Origin: Physcia stellaris
Taxonomy: Eukaryota > Ascomycota > Lecanoromycetes > Caliciales > Physciaceae
NCBI GenBank assembly: GCA_018902385.1
Contig: JABSSW010000013.1
Span: forward strand, 310,001-374,000
Length of the DNA stretch: 64,000 nucleotides
Direction: 5' to 3'
Shown: in pieces, positions 34,062 through 44,692 of the stretch
Layout: each line of letters begins with the position of its first letter
Numbering within the stretch: position 1 is the stretch's first letter
Notes under the pieces: generated by a model
What the model saw: only the letters and a program-made list of their open reading frames with translations
Database searches by the model: none
Told to the model about the DNA's origin: nothing
Made by a program: the position numbers and the translations under genes

Positions 34062-34241
34062 GCCTTGACACCTAGCTGATATACTGGCCGATGTAGTTCT
34101 CTGAATGAAAAAAGACTGAAGCTAGTCAACGTAGGGGTGACGGCATCCCGGCCCACATCCCTTCAGGTCTTGGCGGAAGTGATCTTTAACAAAATCTGAT
34201 CTCCAACGTCTTTTGATGTCTACTTAGACGTATCATTCGCA
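34062..34241. promoter_or_regulatory. Compact bidirectional promoter of TIM54 and HOM2
   Basis: 180 bp between the two divergent ATGs must contain both core promoters and both 5' leaders. No TATA box or classical Gcn4 site is visible. Confidence 0.6.
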
Positions 34242-35585
34242 ATGGCTGTAGAAAACTTCACATCCGAGAAATTTGACTTCCCGCGACGCAGCTGTGGCGT
34301 TCTGGGGGCCACGGGATCTGTAGGTCAACGATTTATCCTGCTTCTTGCGAATCATCCCCATTTCGAGTTGACCGTAGTGGGTGCCAGTAAACGCTCAGCA
34401 GGTCTAAGGTATAAAGATGCAGCAAAATGGAAGCAATCGCAGCCTATGTCAAAAGATTTAGGATTTTTGATCGTTCAAGAATGTAGGCCAGAAGCTTTCA
34501 AGGATTGTGATATCATCTTTTCTGGGCTTGACAGCGATGTTGCTGGAGAAATAGGTCCGCTTGATGGTTTAACGCCTGGAACTCAGTATTGATAGGCTAG
34601 CAGAGACGGCCTTCCTGAAAGCAAATCTAAGAGTATTCTCGAATGCAAAAAATCATCGCCAGGACCCAGATGTACCATTAATCATCCCTACGGTAAATTT
34701 GAAACATCTTGATGTTCTAAGTCATCAAAGGAAAGCCAACAGGCTTGACAAAGGCTTCCTAGTCTGTAACAGTAATTGTGCAGTTGTTGCACTTGCGGTG
34801 CCACTGGCTGCTCTGATGGAACGATTCGGTGGAATCGAATGCTGTTCGGTCGTGACAATGCAAGCTGTAAGTCGGATCGTGTGATGGAAGTTCGGAATCA
34901 CTAACGTGATCTTGTAGATTTCCGGTGCTGGTTATCCTGGAGTTAGTAGTAAGTCGTCTTTTGAACGTATTATGTAAAGCTACTGGTAGTAATGAATTTG
35001 GAGAAGACGGAGTTCTTGACTTTCACCCGGGGAGCTTCCGAAAGTGGTATCTTATATGGTGATGCTGATTGTATGACAGGTTTCGACATACTAGAAAATG
35101 TCGTTCCTTTCATTTCCGGCGAAGAAGATAAGATGCAAAGTGAAGCGCAGAAGATTCTAGGTTCGGTCAATCATGAAATCACTGGCTTCACACATCTGCA
35201 ACTTCCAATATCAACGGCGTGTAATCGAGTCATGGTTTTAGATGGACACACGTCGTGCGTATCATTAAGATTCAAGAAGCGACCCCCTCCAGATGTCGAA
35301 CAAGTCAAAGCGGCGATGACAAGCTACGTTTCGGATGCTCAGCGCATGGGATGTCCATCGGCGCCCAAGACGTCCATCGTGGTGATGGAAGAGCCTGACA
35401 GGCCTCAACCAAGGCTGGATCGAGACACTGATCGAGGTTATGCAGTCAGTGTTGGTCGAGTGCGAGAGGATCCTTCGAAAGTATTCGACTTGCTCTTTGT
35501 GGGACTGTCACATAATACGATCATCGGAGCTTCGGGGGCCTCGATACTCAACGCCGAAGCAGCGGTCATTAAGGGTTGGGCGTGA
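34242..35585 (+). CDS. HOM2: Aspartate-semialdehyde dehydrogenase
   Basis: Four exons (34242-34555, 34605-34866, 34918-34948, 35080-35585) give 370 residues, typical for fungal Hom2. The NADP-binding loop is [17 protein letters not shown], the catalytic cysteine lies in [11 protein letters not shown], followed by [32 protein letters not shown], and the later active-site region has [14 protein letters not shown]. The enzyme makes aspartate semialdehyde, the branch point to homoserine, threonine, methionine and (in some fungi) lysine-independent routes. Exon 3 is only 31 nt. The third intron (131 nt) contains a decoy frame joined to exon 4, starting at ATG 34992. Junctions keep phase without corrections. 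Confidence 0.95.
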
Positions 35586-37026
35586 TTTTTGGAAAACAGC
35601 TCTGTCATCGCCTTGGTCCAAATTGGTGCAGACTCCCGGTGAGGCATACACTTACCCAACTCGGACAACAAAAAAAGCAAGGTGTCACGTGTATCACCTG
35701 CTGTCAATCACCCTGGGATGCTTCTGCACTGCAGACGTTTTCAAGCCACAGATACCGTTGAAAACTTTACCTTGTAGTTCGATGCGGGTGATCTGGCGAC
35801 TAATGGTGAAGCCACTCAGAACAAACGATAGCTCGGCTATGGAAGAACGTCAAACTCAAAGCTTCATTCATATCGCTTTGATTTTCGTTCATCTTTTCGC
35901 GTTCCGAATTCTAAAGACAATTAATTTTGATATGAGGAGTAAATCACGGTGAAATCCGATGAAAAGTTTTTATGCAGTATCCATCATTGGCGCAGGATGG
36001 ATTGATGACTTGAGGACTTCCGCAGTGTAGAAGATCCTACGCTTCTTCCACATTTCTGTATATGCATCTGATCATCGTCAGGGAATGAAATTAGAGTTAT
36101 TCGTTACTCAGTTGTCTACATGCCCTGCCATACCATTGGACAATGGCCCTTCGAACCTACATGTACCTTAGACGCTCGCTTCCCCGTGGGGGTCATGAGG
36201 ATCGCCGATACAGGATTCCATCTCATCGCGATTAAGTTGAGCCTCCGCTGTCTTCTTCACGGAAGCACTCTCCTTGTTGTGCATCATCTTCCTAGTGCCA
36301 AGGGATGTCATATTCCTTTGGGCACCGACGCGGTCGTTCCTTCAAGCTATCGGTCTACACAGCAAGCTTCCCAGCGTGATCGAATCAGCCAAATGGTGGT
36401 GACGGGCGCATGGTTAGGATTGGGCACATGTGCTTTCCCCTGACCGAATTCCCATCCTGAATGCTAAAATACTGCATATGCAGGGCTTCCACCTGCAGTC
36501 TGGCTGGTTCCACGGGGAAGCAGGATCATCCCTGACCTGTTCTGTCATCATAATTTGAGACTAGAACTGACAACCTTCACGCAACCTTCTCTGTAGCTCG
36601 TCACTACTGCTCCTCAACATATCTTCGTAGCAACATTTGTCATTGATTGTCTTCAACACGACCATATGGCTATCTGGGTCCCATCACCCACCGGAGCTCT
36701 ACCCCGCACACCAGAGGTGATTGGCTCGGCTGCACGTCGTGCCGTTCCGTATCATGGCAACCCCTAATCCCCTAATCGATAGCGTGACAGCTCAAACATT
36801 TTTGTGCTCTTCATCTCACCGACATAAAGCATCCAACTCCTTCTGGCGTTGTACAGTCAGTAAGCCTTGGCTGATGGAGGTACGTCTTTGGAGACCCAAT
36901 CCCCAATTGTCCCTCCATTCATGAGCTATAGCACTGGAAGTATAACGGAGAGTGTTAAACGTATCTCTGCTCCTTGAAGAGACGCGGTCCGCGCTTCCAG
37001 AGCTCTAGCATCAAATTCCGCCCGTC
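35586..37026. other. Region between HOM2 and COT1; probable long COT1 promoter/leader
   Basis: 1.4 kb without a recognisable gene. Short frames such as 36120-36443 lack domain signal. Long 5' leaders are common for NDR kinases, but none is demonstrated here. Confidence 0.45.
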
Positions 37027-39417
37027 ATGGATTCCAACAATCGTTTTCATCTGAATCTTCCGGGAGCAGGAGGATATAATAACGACCGCAATTATGCGGC
37101 CAGCAATGCCCGTGTATACCCTACCACTCCCTCCACTTTCCCTCAGCCAGTCTTTCAAAACCAAGGCGGCCAGCAAACGACCGACTATTTGGGATCCCAA
37201 ATGCAAGGGCACCAGAGTCCTGCTGCGTATGGTGGAGGCCAAGGAGGAGGCTACTTTGGGAATAACAATGATCTTTATCGCGCCCAGTATGCCCAAGGTC
37301 AATACCAGAACCAATACCAACAACAAAATCTTCCAAGCCCGCAGCCATCCTACCAACAGCGTCAGCCAACGTACAATTCGAACGACCCTAATTCCGGTCT
37401 TGCACATCAGTTGTCGAATCAAAATCTAGGGTCTGTTCAACGTCAGGCTAGCCCTTTCGGCCGTCAACCTTCGCCAGTGTCGAGGCCTCGCACCGGTGGC
37501 GGACAACAACAACAACAGAGTTATGGAAATCACCTGATGCCAAGCTCATCGACTAGCAACCTTTCCAATCTTTCTGGCTCTACCGCGGCTGTGAATGACG
37601 AGCCTCCTGAGAAAAATCCGGAAAAATACTCTGTCAATGTTGGAAAGCGAGGACAAGGCCTGCATGTGATCGTCGAGGATTTCTTCAAGCAGAACATCAC
37701 TCGTGCTCGCGATCGAAATGTCCGGTTAGTCTTTGCAACGGACTCTGATTGTGGACAGAGAATTGTGGACTGATAATGTACGGAATACAGTGCCAAGGAA
37801 TTAGAGGAATACTTAACGAACACGAAAGAAAATGACTACGCAAAGAGAAAATACTGCGAGAAGGCCTGGAAATCGGAAGCACAGTTCCTCCGTCATCTCC
37901 GCACAATCGAGAAGCCGGACAATTTCGTTACTAAGAAAATCATTGGTAAGGGCGCCTTTGGCGAAGTAAAGCTGGTACAACGTAAACGGGATGGTAGGAT
38001 ATACGCGCTGAAGTCGCTAATCAAGACGGAGATGTTCAAGAAAGATCAGCTGGCCCACGTACGTGCTGAGCGTGATATACTTGCCGAGTCAGACAGCCCC
38101 TGGGTAGTCAAGCTGGAAACGACGTTCCAGGACAATGCCTACCTCTACATGTTAATGGAATTTCTGCCTGGAGGCGATTTGATGACGATGCTGATCAAGT
38201 ATGAAATTTTTTCGGAAGACATCACGAGGTTCTATATGGCAGAGATTGTTCTGGCAATTGAAGCAGTTCATAAACTGGGATATGTGCATCGGTAAGTTCA
38301 CTTCACTTTTCGTGGGGAAATGAGCCTTGGTGATTATATAACGCTTACAATTGCGAGCGTACGTCATTGCATGCTCGTATGTTACGGTCATGCCATTCAT
38401 GTCACACTTAATCTTATCCACCTCTCGTCCTCAACCCTTAATAAGCACAAATTTGGTTTCATCTGGGAAACTCCGATGAGAGAGAGAGTCCACAAAAGCT
38501 AATCCGTCTGGTATTCTACAGGGATATCAAGCCTGACAATATTCTCCTAGACTCCAAAGGCCACATCAAACTCACCGACTTCGGTCTAAGCACAGGTTTC
38601 CACGCCCAGCATGAAAACTCCTATTACCAGCAACTTCTCAAAGGCCCCTCGAAACCCAAAGATAACCGTCACTCAATCGCTCTCGATCAAATTAACCTCA
38701 CTGTTAGTAATCGTGGTCAGATCAACAACTGGCGTAAATCCCGTCGCGTCATGGCCTACTCTACTGTTGGTACTCCAGACTACATCGCTCCCGAGATTTT
38801 CGGTGGCCAAGGTTATTCTTTCAGCTGCGACTGGTGGAGTGTGGGTGCCATCATGTTCGAGTGCTTAATTGGCTGGCCTCCATTTTGCGCAGAGGATAGC
38901 AGGGAGACGTATGAGAAGATCATCAACTGGCGCCATACGCTTTACTTTCCCGACGATATTGTGCTTGGCGCTAGAGCGGAGAATCTCATTAAATCGTAAG
39001 TCGAAGCCTCTTCTGATCTTCATTCCACTCTAGATGTTCCCTTCAAAACTCCAGCTCTCCATCACCATCCTCCCGTCCCATATCTCTCTTCGTCCTTTAA
39101 CAATCATCTACAGCCTCCTCTGCGACCCACCCCAGCGCCTCGGAACATCGTACGGCGCAGCCGGCAGCACCGAAATCCGCGCCCACCCCTTCTTCCAAGG
39201 CGTCATCTTCGAACAACTCCGCAACATCCGCGCCCCCTTTGAACCTCGCCTCTCCTCCAACGTCGACGTCAGCTACTTCCCGACCGACGAAATCGACCAG
39301 CACGACCATTCGGCGAGCCATCGGGCGCAGGTAGAGCAGTTGGGCGAGGAGCATGTGGCGGAGATGAATTTGCCATTTATTGGGTATACCTACAAGCGCT
39401 TCGATGCCTTCAAATGA
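37027..39417 (+). CDS. COT1: NDR/LATS-family serine/threonine kinase COT1 (Cbk1/Orb6)
   Basis: Four exons (37027-37724, 37791-38291, 38522-38995, 39114-39417) give 658 residues. A low-complexity Gln/Asn/Ser/Pro-rich N-terminus (about 210 residues) precedes the MOB-binding region ([29 protein letters not shown]). The AGC kinase domain follows: [14 protein letters not shown] lysine, [12 protein letters not shown] split over intron 2, LTDFGLS, the NDR-specific insert before the T-loop, [11 protein letters not shown] and [12 protein letters not shown]. The C-terminal hydrophobic motif is [16 protein letters not shown]1 with MOB2 controls polar hyphal growth and branching. No frame defect is seen despite long repeats. 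Confidence 0.97.
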
Positions 39418-40920
39418 ATGGGATTTGGCAATCGGGCAGCCGGCTAGGGCATAGAGCAAGCTTATGTGTGACAGCGACAGCGAGATTGTTGGGAGCATCA
39501 AGGGAGGGAGGGACCGGTGGGGCGAGCATCATTGCATCTCTGGGAGAAACCATTTGTGGCGCGTGTTTTGCTCTGGTGGGGATAGTTCGATCGGGGTCGC
39601 GAGCAGGGAGGAGTGTCACTGGTTGACTTTTTCTCTCGCTGACGCTTCCTATCTATCTAGCTGGCTCTGCGGGGTGTCAGACAATGGCATCTACTCTAGC
39701 GGGCGAGGAAGATTGGTCATCGCAGCAATTCTTCCTGCATTCAGGCGCCCATAGCAGAGCGAGATAGGGCGTTGAAAACATGCAAGGCTCATACTGATCT
39801 TGCTTAACTGAACCGCCTTCTCTCTCTCTACTGTGCTTCATTTTAAGGTATTCTGTAGCAGTTCAGCCTTGTAGGATTCAACCGATTCCGGAAATTTAAT
39901 GTACCTTGAGCCTTGTTGGAAGGCGACTTCTACACTGACACCCCTTTTATTATCCTGACACCCACGAGATTTACTATATTGACACCACATTTATTCGCAG
40001 CGTGATTTCGACGTCCGCGCCTGATCCTCGTGACATGCATTCTGACACACACTCACGCAGGCCTTTTCGATTCAGGTATGGAGCAATCAACCGTCGCTCG
40101 GAACTCAGACGTCTTCGGAGAGTCAGTGTGAAGGTAATAAAGACGGCGGCGGAGAATCAGCGGACGTGAAGGCAGGAGGGGAAAACGCGATTTATCGATA
40201 TGTTTGATTACATGACATTGTTTTGTTTTTTTCACAAGTAACGGATATATAGGTGCAAAGTGCGTTTGCGAGCATCTTTGCAAATCATGACGTTGGAATT
40301 TTACGTCTTGTGCCACAGAGCGAGACGGTCGAGATCTTGCAGGGGAATTTTGCATGTTTCACATCAAAAATCAATGATATCAATGTTCGTTTGCGGATTG
40401 AGGCATCTCGAGAATCCTGAGAATTCGGTCGGTTTTTTGGTGGAAAAATGGAGGTCTTCCTCGAACACCTCTCATGTCAGGGTTTTTCTGTTGAGCATAT
40501 CAAATCGAGCGAAAAAGGGTGTCAGAATAGTAAAAGGGAGCGTCTGTGTGGTGAAAACCTTTGGGAATATGATACCTACAGTTTGTTGGACGCGGCTAAC
40601 ATAGTTAACGAGTAACGCTTCTTACGGGTTTGTGCTGGTTAGGCTGCTGATATGGGGGTTGATAATGTATAAGAAGGTACTTTCCATGTAGAGAGAGGGA
40701 GAAGTTCGGGATCACGAATATTCAGAGAGGTAGGGAAACGGGGGCGGGTAAGAGGCTCTGAATTGCTCTGCTCTTGCTACGGGCTCTACTCTACTGATAC
40801 TCGGGGTACCGAAACACCTTTCTCATCTCATCCCGCCGTCATTCAAGTCGTTGGATGCCCCTTTCCTGCACTAGTCATCGTTGAATCGACATGACTAGGG
40901 GTAGGGGTAGGGAAAGGGCC
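39418..40920. other. Convergent region downstream of COT1, with a possible transposon relic
   Basis: Besides the COT1 3' UTR this stretch contains inverted repeats at 39930-39963 and 40517-40551 (listed separately). The short frames at 40053-40604 have no known domain. A short GGGGTAGGGGTAGGG motif at about 40899-40913 is too short to be telomeric. Confidence 0.45.
39930..40551. mobile_element. Possible degenerate DNA transposon/MITE with ~34-bp inverted repeats
   Basis: The left arm (39930-39963, containing CTGACACCCCTTTTATTATC) and the right arm (40517-40551, containing GGGTGTCAGAATAGTAAAAG) are imperfect inverted copies over about 34 bp. The left side also has two further TGACACC units (about 39956 and 39982), a subterminal-repeat pattern typical of DNA transposons. 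No target-site duplication could be recognised, and no transposase frame is present. Confidence 0.45.
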
Positions 40921-41352
40921 CTATTTCCCGGACGGAGGCGTGTATTTCGAGCCCCCGTCGCCGTTGTTGTAGTAGGTTGAGCCGTTGGGGTTGGAGTAGT
41001 AGTAGCTCCCTGTTTGGATGGTGATGGGTGGTTAGCCAGGAGTTTGGGGAGGAGGGAGAAGGAGGGCTTAAAAGGGGGACCAAAAGGGAATGGGGAAGAG
41101 AGGAAAGACGTACCATCGTTGTTGGAATAATGGTAGCTGTTGCTATTGGAAGCCGAGGAGCCGTAGTCGCGAGAGCAGTAATGGTTGCCCTGACCGTGTT
41201 TGTTAGCCTCTGAATTAAGAAATGAGATGGGGGATGGGAGGGAGGCGGGGGTTGGGCTGGATGAGAGAGTGAGGTACCTGAGAGTTATTCCCCGAGCTGG
41301 TCACATCGTAACCCTTCCCCGAGCTCCCACCGCTGCTACCCTTAGAAGACAT
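40921..41352 (-). CDS. Small Ser/Gly/Tyr/Asn-rich protein, unknown function
   Basis: Three exons (41352-41278, 41189-41114, 41009-40921) give 79 residues with correct GT/AG junctions and phases. The sequence is almost entirely Ser, Gly, Asn and Tyr (MSSKGSSGGSSGKGYDV, then NHYCSRDYGSSASNSNSYHY, then SYYYSNPNGSTYYNN) and ends SKYTPPSGK. I recall similar small low-complexity proteins in filamentous ascomycetes, but no function is known to me. An in-frame upstream ATG at 41547 would add 65 residues; the MSSKG start is preferred because the extension looks unconserved. The three-exon structure preserved in so short a frame supports a real gene. Confidence 0.7.
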
Positions 41353-42323
41353 CCTGACTGTCGTCGTCTCCTTCGTATACGTCGCCTTCGTAAACTTCTC
41401 TTTCACGGTCGTGTGCTCAAAAGCCGCCTCGGCTCCCTGATCCTGGTACGCGGATTCCGGCTTGTTTGTTTGCTTTCGCTCAACTTCGAGATCACTTGGA
41501 TAAGAGCCGGAACAAATCTGAGCAGATGGCACGGAGAAGAGAGTCATCTTGACGGTTTGGGGGGGACGTCTTCCTACTTATAGAGCGGCTTACGGCGGGG
41601 AACGGGAATGACGCAGGCGAACCCCGCATAATGTGTCTGAGCGGTGTTTGAGGCCATTCACCGGCTCCGCAGGGAAGTGTTACGGAGGAGGCGCGATCCA
41701 TGTCTGAGCGTTTGGAGTGAAGCATACTTTCCGCGGCGGTGATCTATTAGCGTCTGCTACTTTCCATGAACCCTTAGGGTCTGGCCAGTAGGGTTAGAGG
41801 TTAGGGTGAGTCAGCCCATCTCGTCATCCCGGGCTTTCAATCTTGGTGTTATCTTCACGTGAAGTATCTCTAGACGATATGGCGGCTTGTGAAACAACAA
41901 ACCACTCGGTCGGTAATTTCAAGAAAAGAGACGATGCACTAATGATCGACAGGGCGCTGATGCCAATTGGTTGTTGGCGAGTTTCGGCACGTGCATATGC
42001 AGCCGCGACGGGCGCATGAAGCCAGGGGTTTAGGCCCCGTTGTCGGCGAATACGAGTCGATGCCATCGCTGCATTTGGCGACTACAGCGGATAGGGAGAT
42101 GGGACGATAACAGCATCACTTTCCGGGAATTTCAACCTTGATGCTACCCTCTGGTTGTTGGTCTCTCGTTTCCATCCTATCTGTATCTTGACTTTTCGAG
42201 AGGAGAAGAGCTCCACTGGTCGTCTACGTTCATTATTTTCCATTTCACTTCTCGTTGCTGCTCTTGCACAGCTTTTACCATTTGGATTCCTCTTTTCAAT
42301 AATCAACCATCACGCTCGCTACG
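41353..42323. other. Region between the small protein and the GPI-type protein (divergent)
   Basis: Promoter side of both genes. A Gcn4/AP-1-like TGAGTCA occurs at about 41810. No gene is supported. Confidence 0.4.
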
Positions 42324-43287
42324 ATGTATCTCTCTCTCACTCTGGGCCTCCTCGCCCTCGCCCAGTTGAGCTTCGCGCAATACAACGCCTCTTTAATGTA
42401 CTTCCTCCCTTCAAAGCTCTGCCCGTCCCGAGCACTCCAGGATCAAGTTAACATCTCTAATTCCATAGAACAAACGACGCCCAACTCGATGCCGCCATCT
42501 CCGCCATCGCGGCTTCCTACTTCCCCGAATCCATCATCCCCTCCCTAGCCGTCGCGATTGGTTCCGCCTCCGCTGTGACCGGCGACCCGCGCTCTCTGAT
42601 CTCTAACCTCATTACCGAAGCCACACCGCCTCCGTTTCTGTCTTCGCTACCGACACCATATCAGAGCCGGTTGATGGGTGCGGAGATAAAGATCAGTTCG
42701 CTCAGGGCCGCTGTGGCTAGTCTCACGGTACGTATACTCAGGCTTTATCCTTCCTTGGCATAGTATTTGCCTCCGAATTTTGGGATTGGATACTCCAATC
42801 TCCAGTTGCGAGGCACTAGAATATAGCCGGAACAATCCCTACCCTCACCCCGGTCCAGTATGCCTTAACGCGAATGCAAAAATCTCCAGAGACTGCACGC
42901 TCAATACTGACTCGTGCTCAATACTGACTCCCCACACCACAGACTCATCCAACAAGCACCCTGCTCGCAGGCAGCAACGGCACCCTGATCGCAGGCACCA
43001 ACAGCACCCTGGGCAACAACGTAACCCTCGTCCCCTTGACCTCGACCGCGAGCAATGGCTCCGCCGTCGTCACCAGCGTGCCCGCCCAGATCGTGAACGG
43101 CACTACCATCGCGCTGGCATACACCACCAGCGCCCCGTCCTCGGCAATGCCGTCGGGTTCTGTGCCTGCTTCGACGGCGGGAGGAGCTGGGGGTACTTCT
43201 GCGAGCAGTGGCTTTGGGGTGCCGACTCAGGTACCGGTTGCGGCTGCTGGATTGCTTGGGGTGCTGGGGTTGTTGGTCGCTTTGTGA
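42324..43287 (+). CDS. Secreted, probably GPI-anchored Ser/Thr-rich protein
   Basis: Three exons (42324-42397, 42469-42727, 42943-43287) give 225 residues. The N-terminus MYLSLTLGLLALAQLSFAQ is a clear signal peptide with likely cleavage after AQ or FA. The middle part (AAISAIAASYFPESIIPSLAVAIGSASAV) is a small helical domain of unknown family. The C-terminal half has several N-glycosylation sequons (NGT, NST, NVT), is Ser/Thr/Gly/Ala-rich and ends in a hydrophobic tail VAAAGLLGVLGLLVAL preceded by small residues, the pattern of a GPI attachment signal. A cell-wall or plasma-membrane location is inferred. The last intron (215 nt) is longer than average. Confidence 0.8.
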
Positions 43288-44692
43288 GATGATATCTGTA
43301 GGTAGGGATGTGGCTCATGGGAATATAAATATGTGGGTTTTAGGAAAAGAGTGAGGGGAGGGTATATGGTGGGTAGATAATATGGTAATGTCAATATTAT
43401 CTCCTTTTCTAGAATATAGAATACCTTAGAGCCCTTTTTTCTTGCCATTTTATATCTAATTTAGAATATATCCAGCGAATCAACTTCCTCGATAATTATA
43501 CGCTACTTCACTCTCAAAATTGACTTTCGGGTTTTTTGAACGTTTGTTTTTTCCATTGGCTCTTGCATCTCTATGCAATTTCAATGTGGACTTGAGAGGT
43601 CCCCTTCGCTAATAGACTAGTCGAGGATTCTCTGTCTTCTTCAGTCGCCACGATTCGTTGTTACCTAGAACGTCAATAGAGACTATATGCTCTGTAAAGC
43701 CTCTCGAAGAAAAGATTTCATGTTCTAGACTTAGATCTTCTTCATCGGAAGTCAAAAGCACGATCATTGATCAACCATACATGTTTCTATCTAAATGAAG
43801 AAACAAGAGAAACCCCGAGAGAAAACAGCGTATCGAAATGCCTTAAGACTAAAGGACAAACGGTAAGCCGACAAAAGAAATAACTAAGTCCCTCCGGCTT
43901 TCATCGAGAGTCGCTCTATGGAAGCGGTCATTCGGCATGCTGCTAGCTGTTTGGTCAATTCAAGGTCTCAGTGGAACCGACTACAGAGAAAACAAGAAGT
44001 TCAGTTGAAAGTCTTCTGGGGAAAACCAGATTTCCTCATCATTCTCCATTATTTCATTTGGGCATACTTTGTATTCAAACACCATAATCGTGCACACAGC
44101 GTGCCAAGTGCCTACTTTTTGACGTCATTGACGCCGAAAAAGAGCGTCGATTCTGCCTTCTTTCCATGACTTCTACTGCACTGCTTCGATGGAAGTGCAG
44201 AACCCGAAACAGTCACCCTAGAGATTCTGGCTGTATAACACGCGCTATATGGCGTTGATACCCAGGCATCGTTCCAAAAAACCATCTTTACTGTCGCGTC
44301 GAACTGATATGCATGGCAGACAAAGTAATATAAGGTGCTTCGATTTCTCTCATCTCTTGAGCACAATCAGAGGCACATATGCAGTCAAAACTCCTATTGT
44401 GTTAAGCCAAAGGATACATACACACTGTGCTCGCATACGAGGCAACGGGGCGTTTATGGATGCGGCATGCGTGTGAAGGCAGCCAATCATATATTGCTGG
44501 ATGGCCGTATCAGCCAATCATGACAATGCATACGTCCTAGCGGCTTTATGACAACCTTTCAACATTATGAGCCGTCAGAAATCGGCAGATGAAAGTTTGA
44601 AGTTATACAGCCTCACTGCTACTGTGTTTGAGAATACCTCCTCTTGCTTCTCCCGAGACACAGTACGGAGTAGGTGACCAGTGCTGTGGTTC
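43288..44692. other. Intergenic 1.4 kb; no gene seen
   Basis: AT-rich, with only short frames lacking any family signal on either strand. No repeat boundary or RNA gene was recognised. Confidence 0.45.

Noticed and set aside
34992-35585. Frame beginning [14 protein letters not shown] as an alternative HOM2 exon
   Set aside because: Its first 88 bases are intronic; the splice at 34949-35079 restores the family sequence [15 protein letters not shown] exactly.
40895-40915. Interstitial telomere repeat (GGGGTAGGGGTAGGG)
   Set aside because: Only two to three degenerate units, not TTAGGG, and in a G-rich 3' region.
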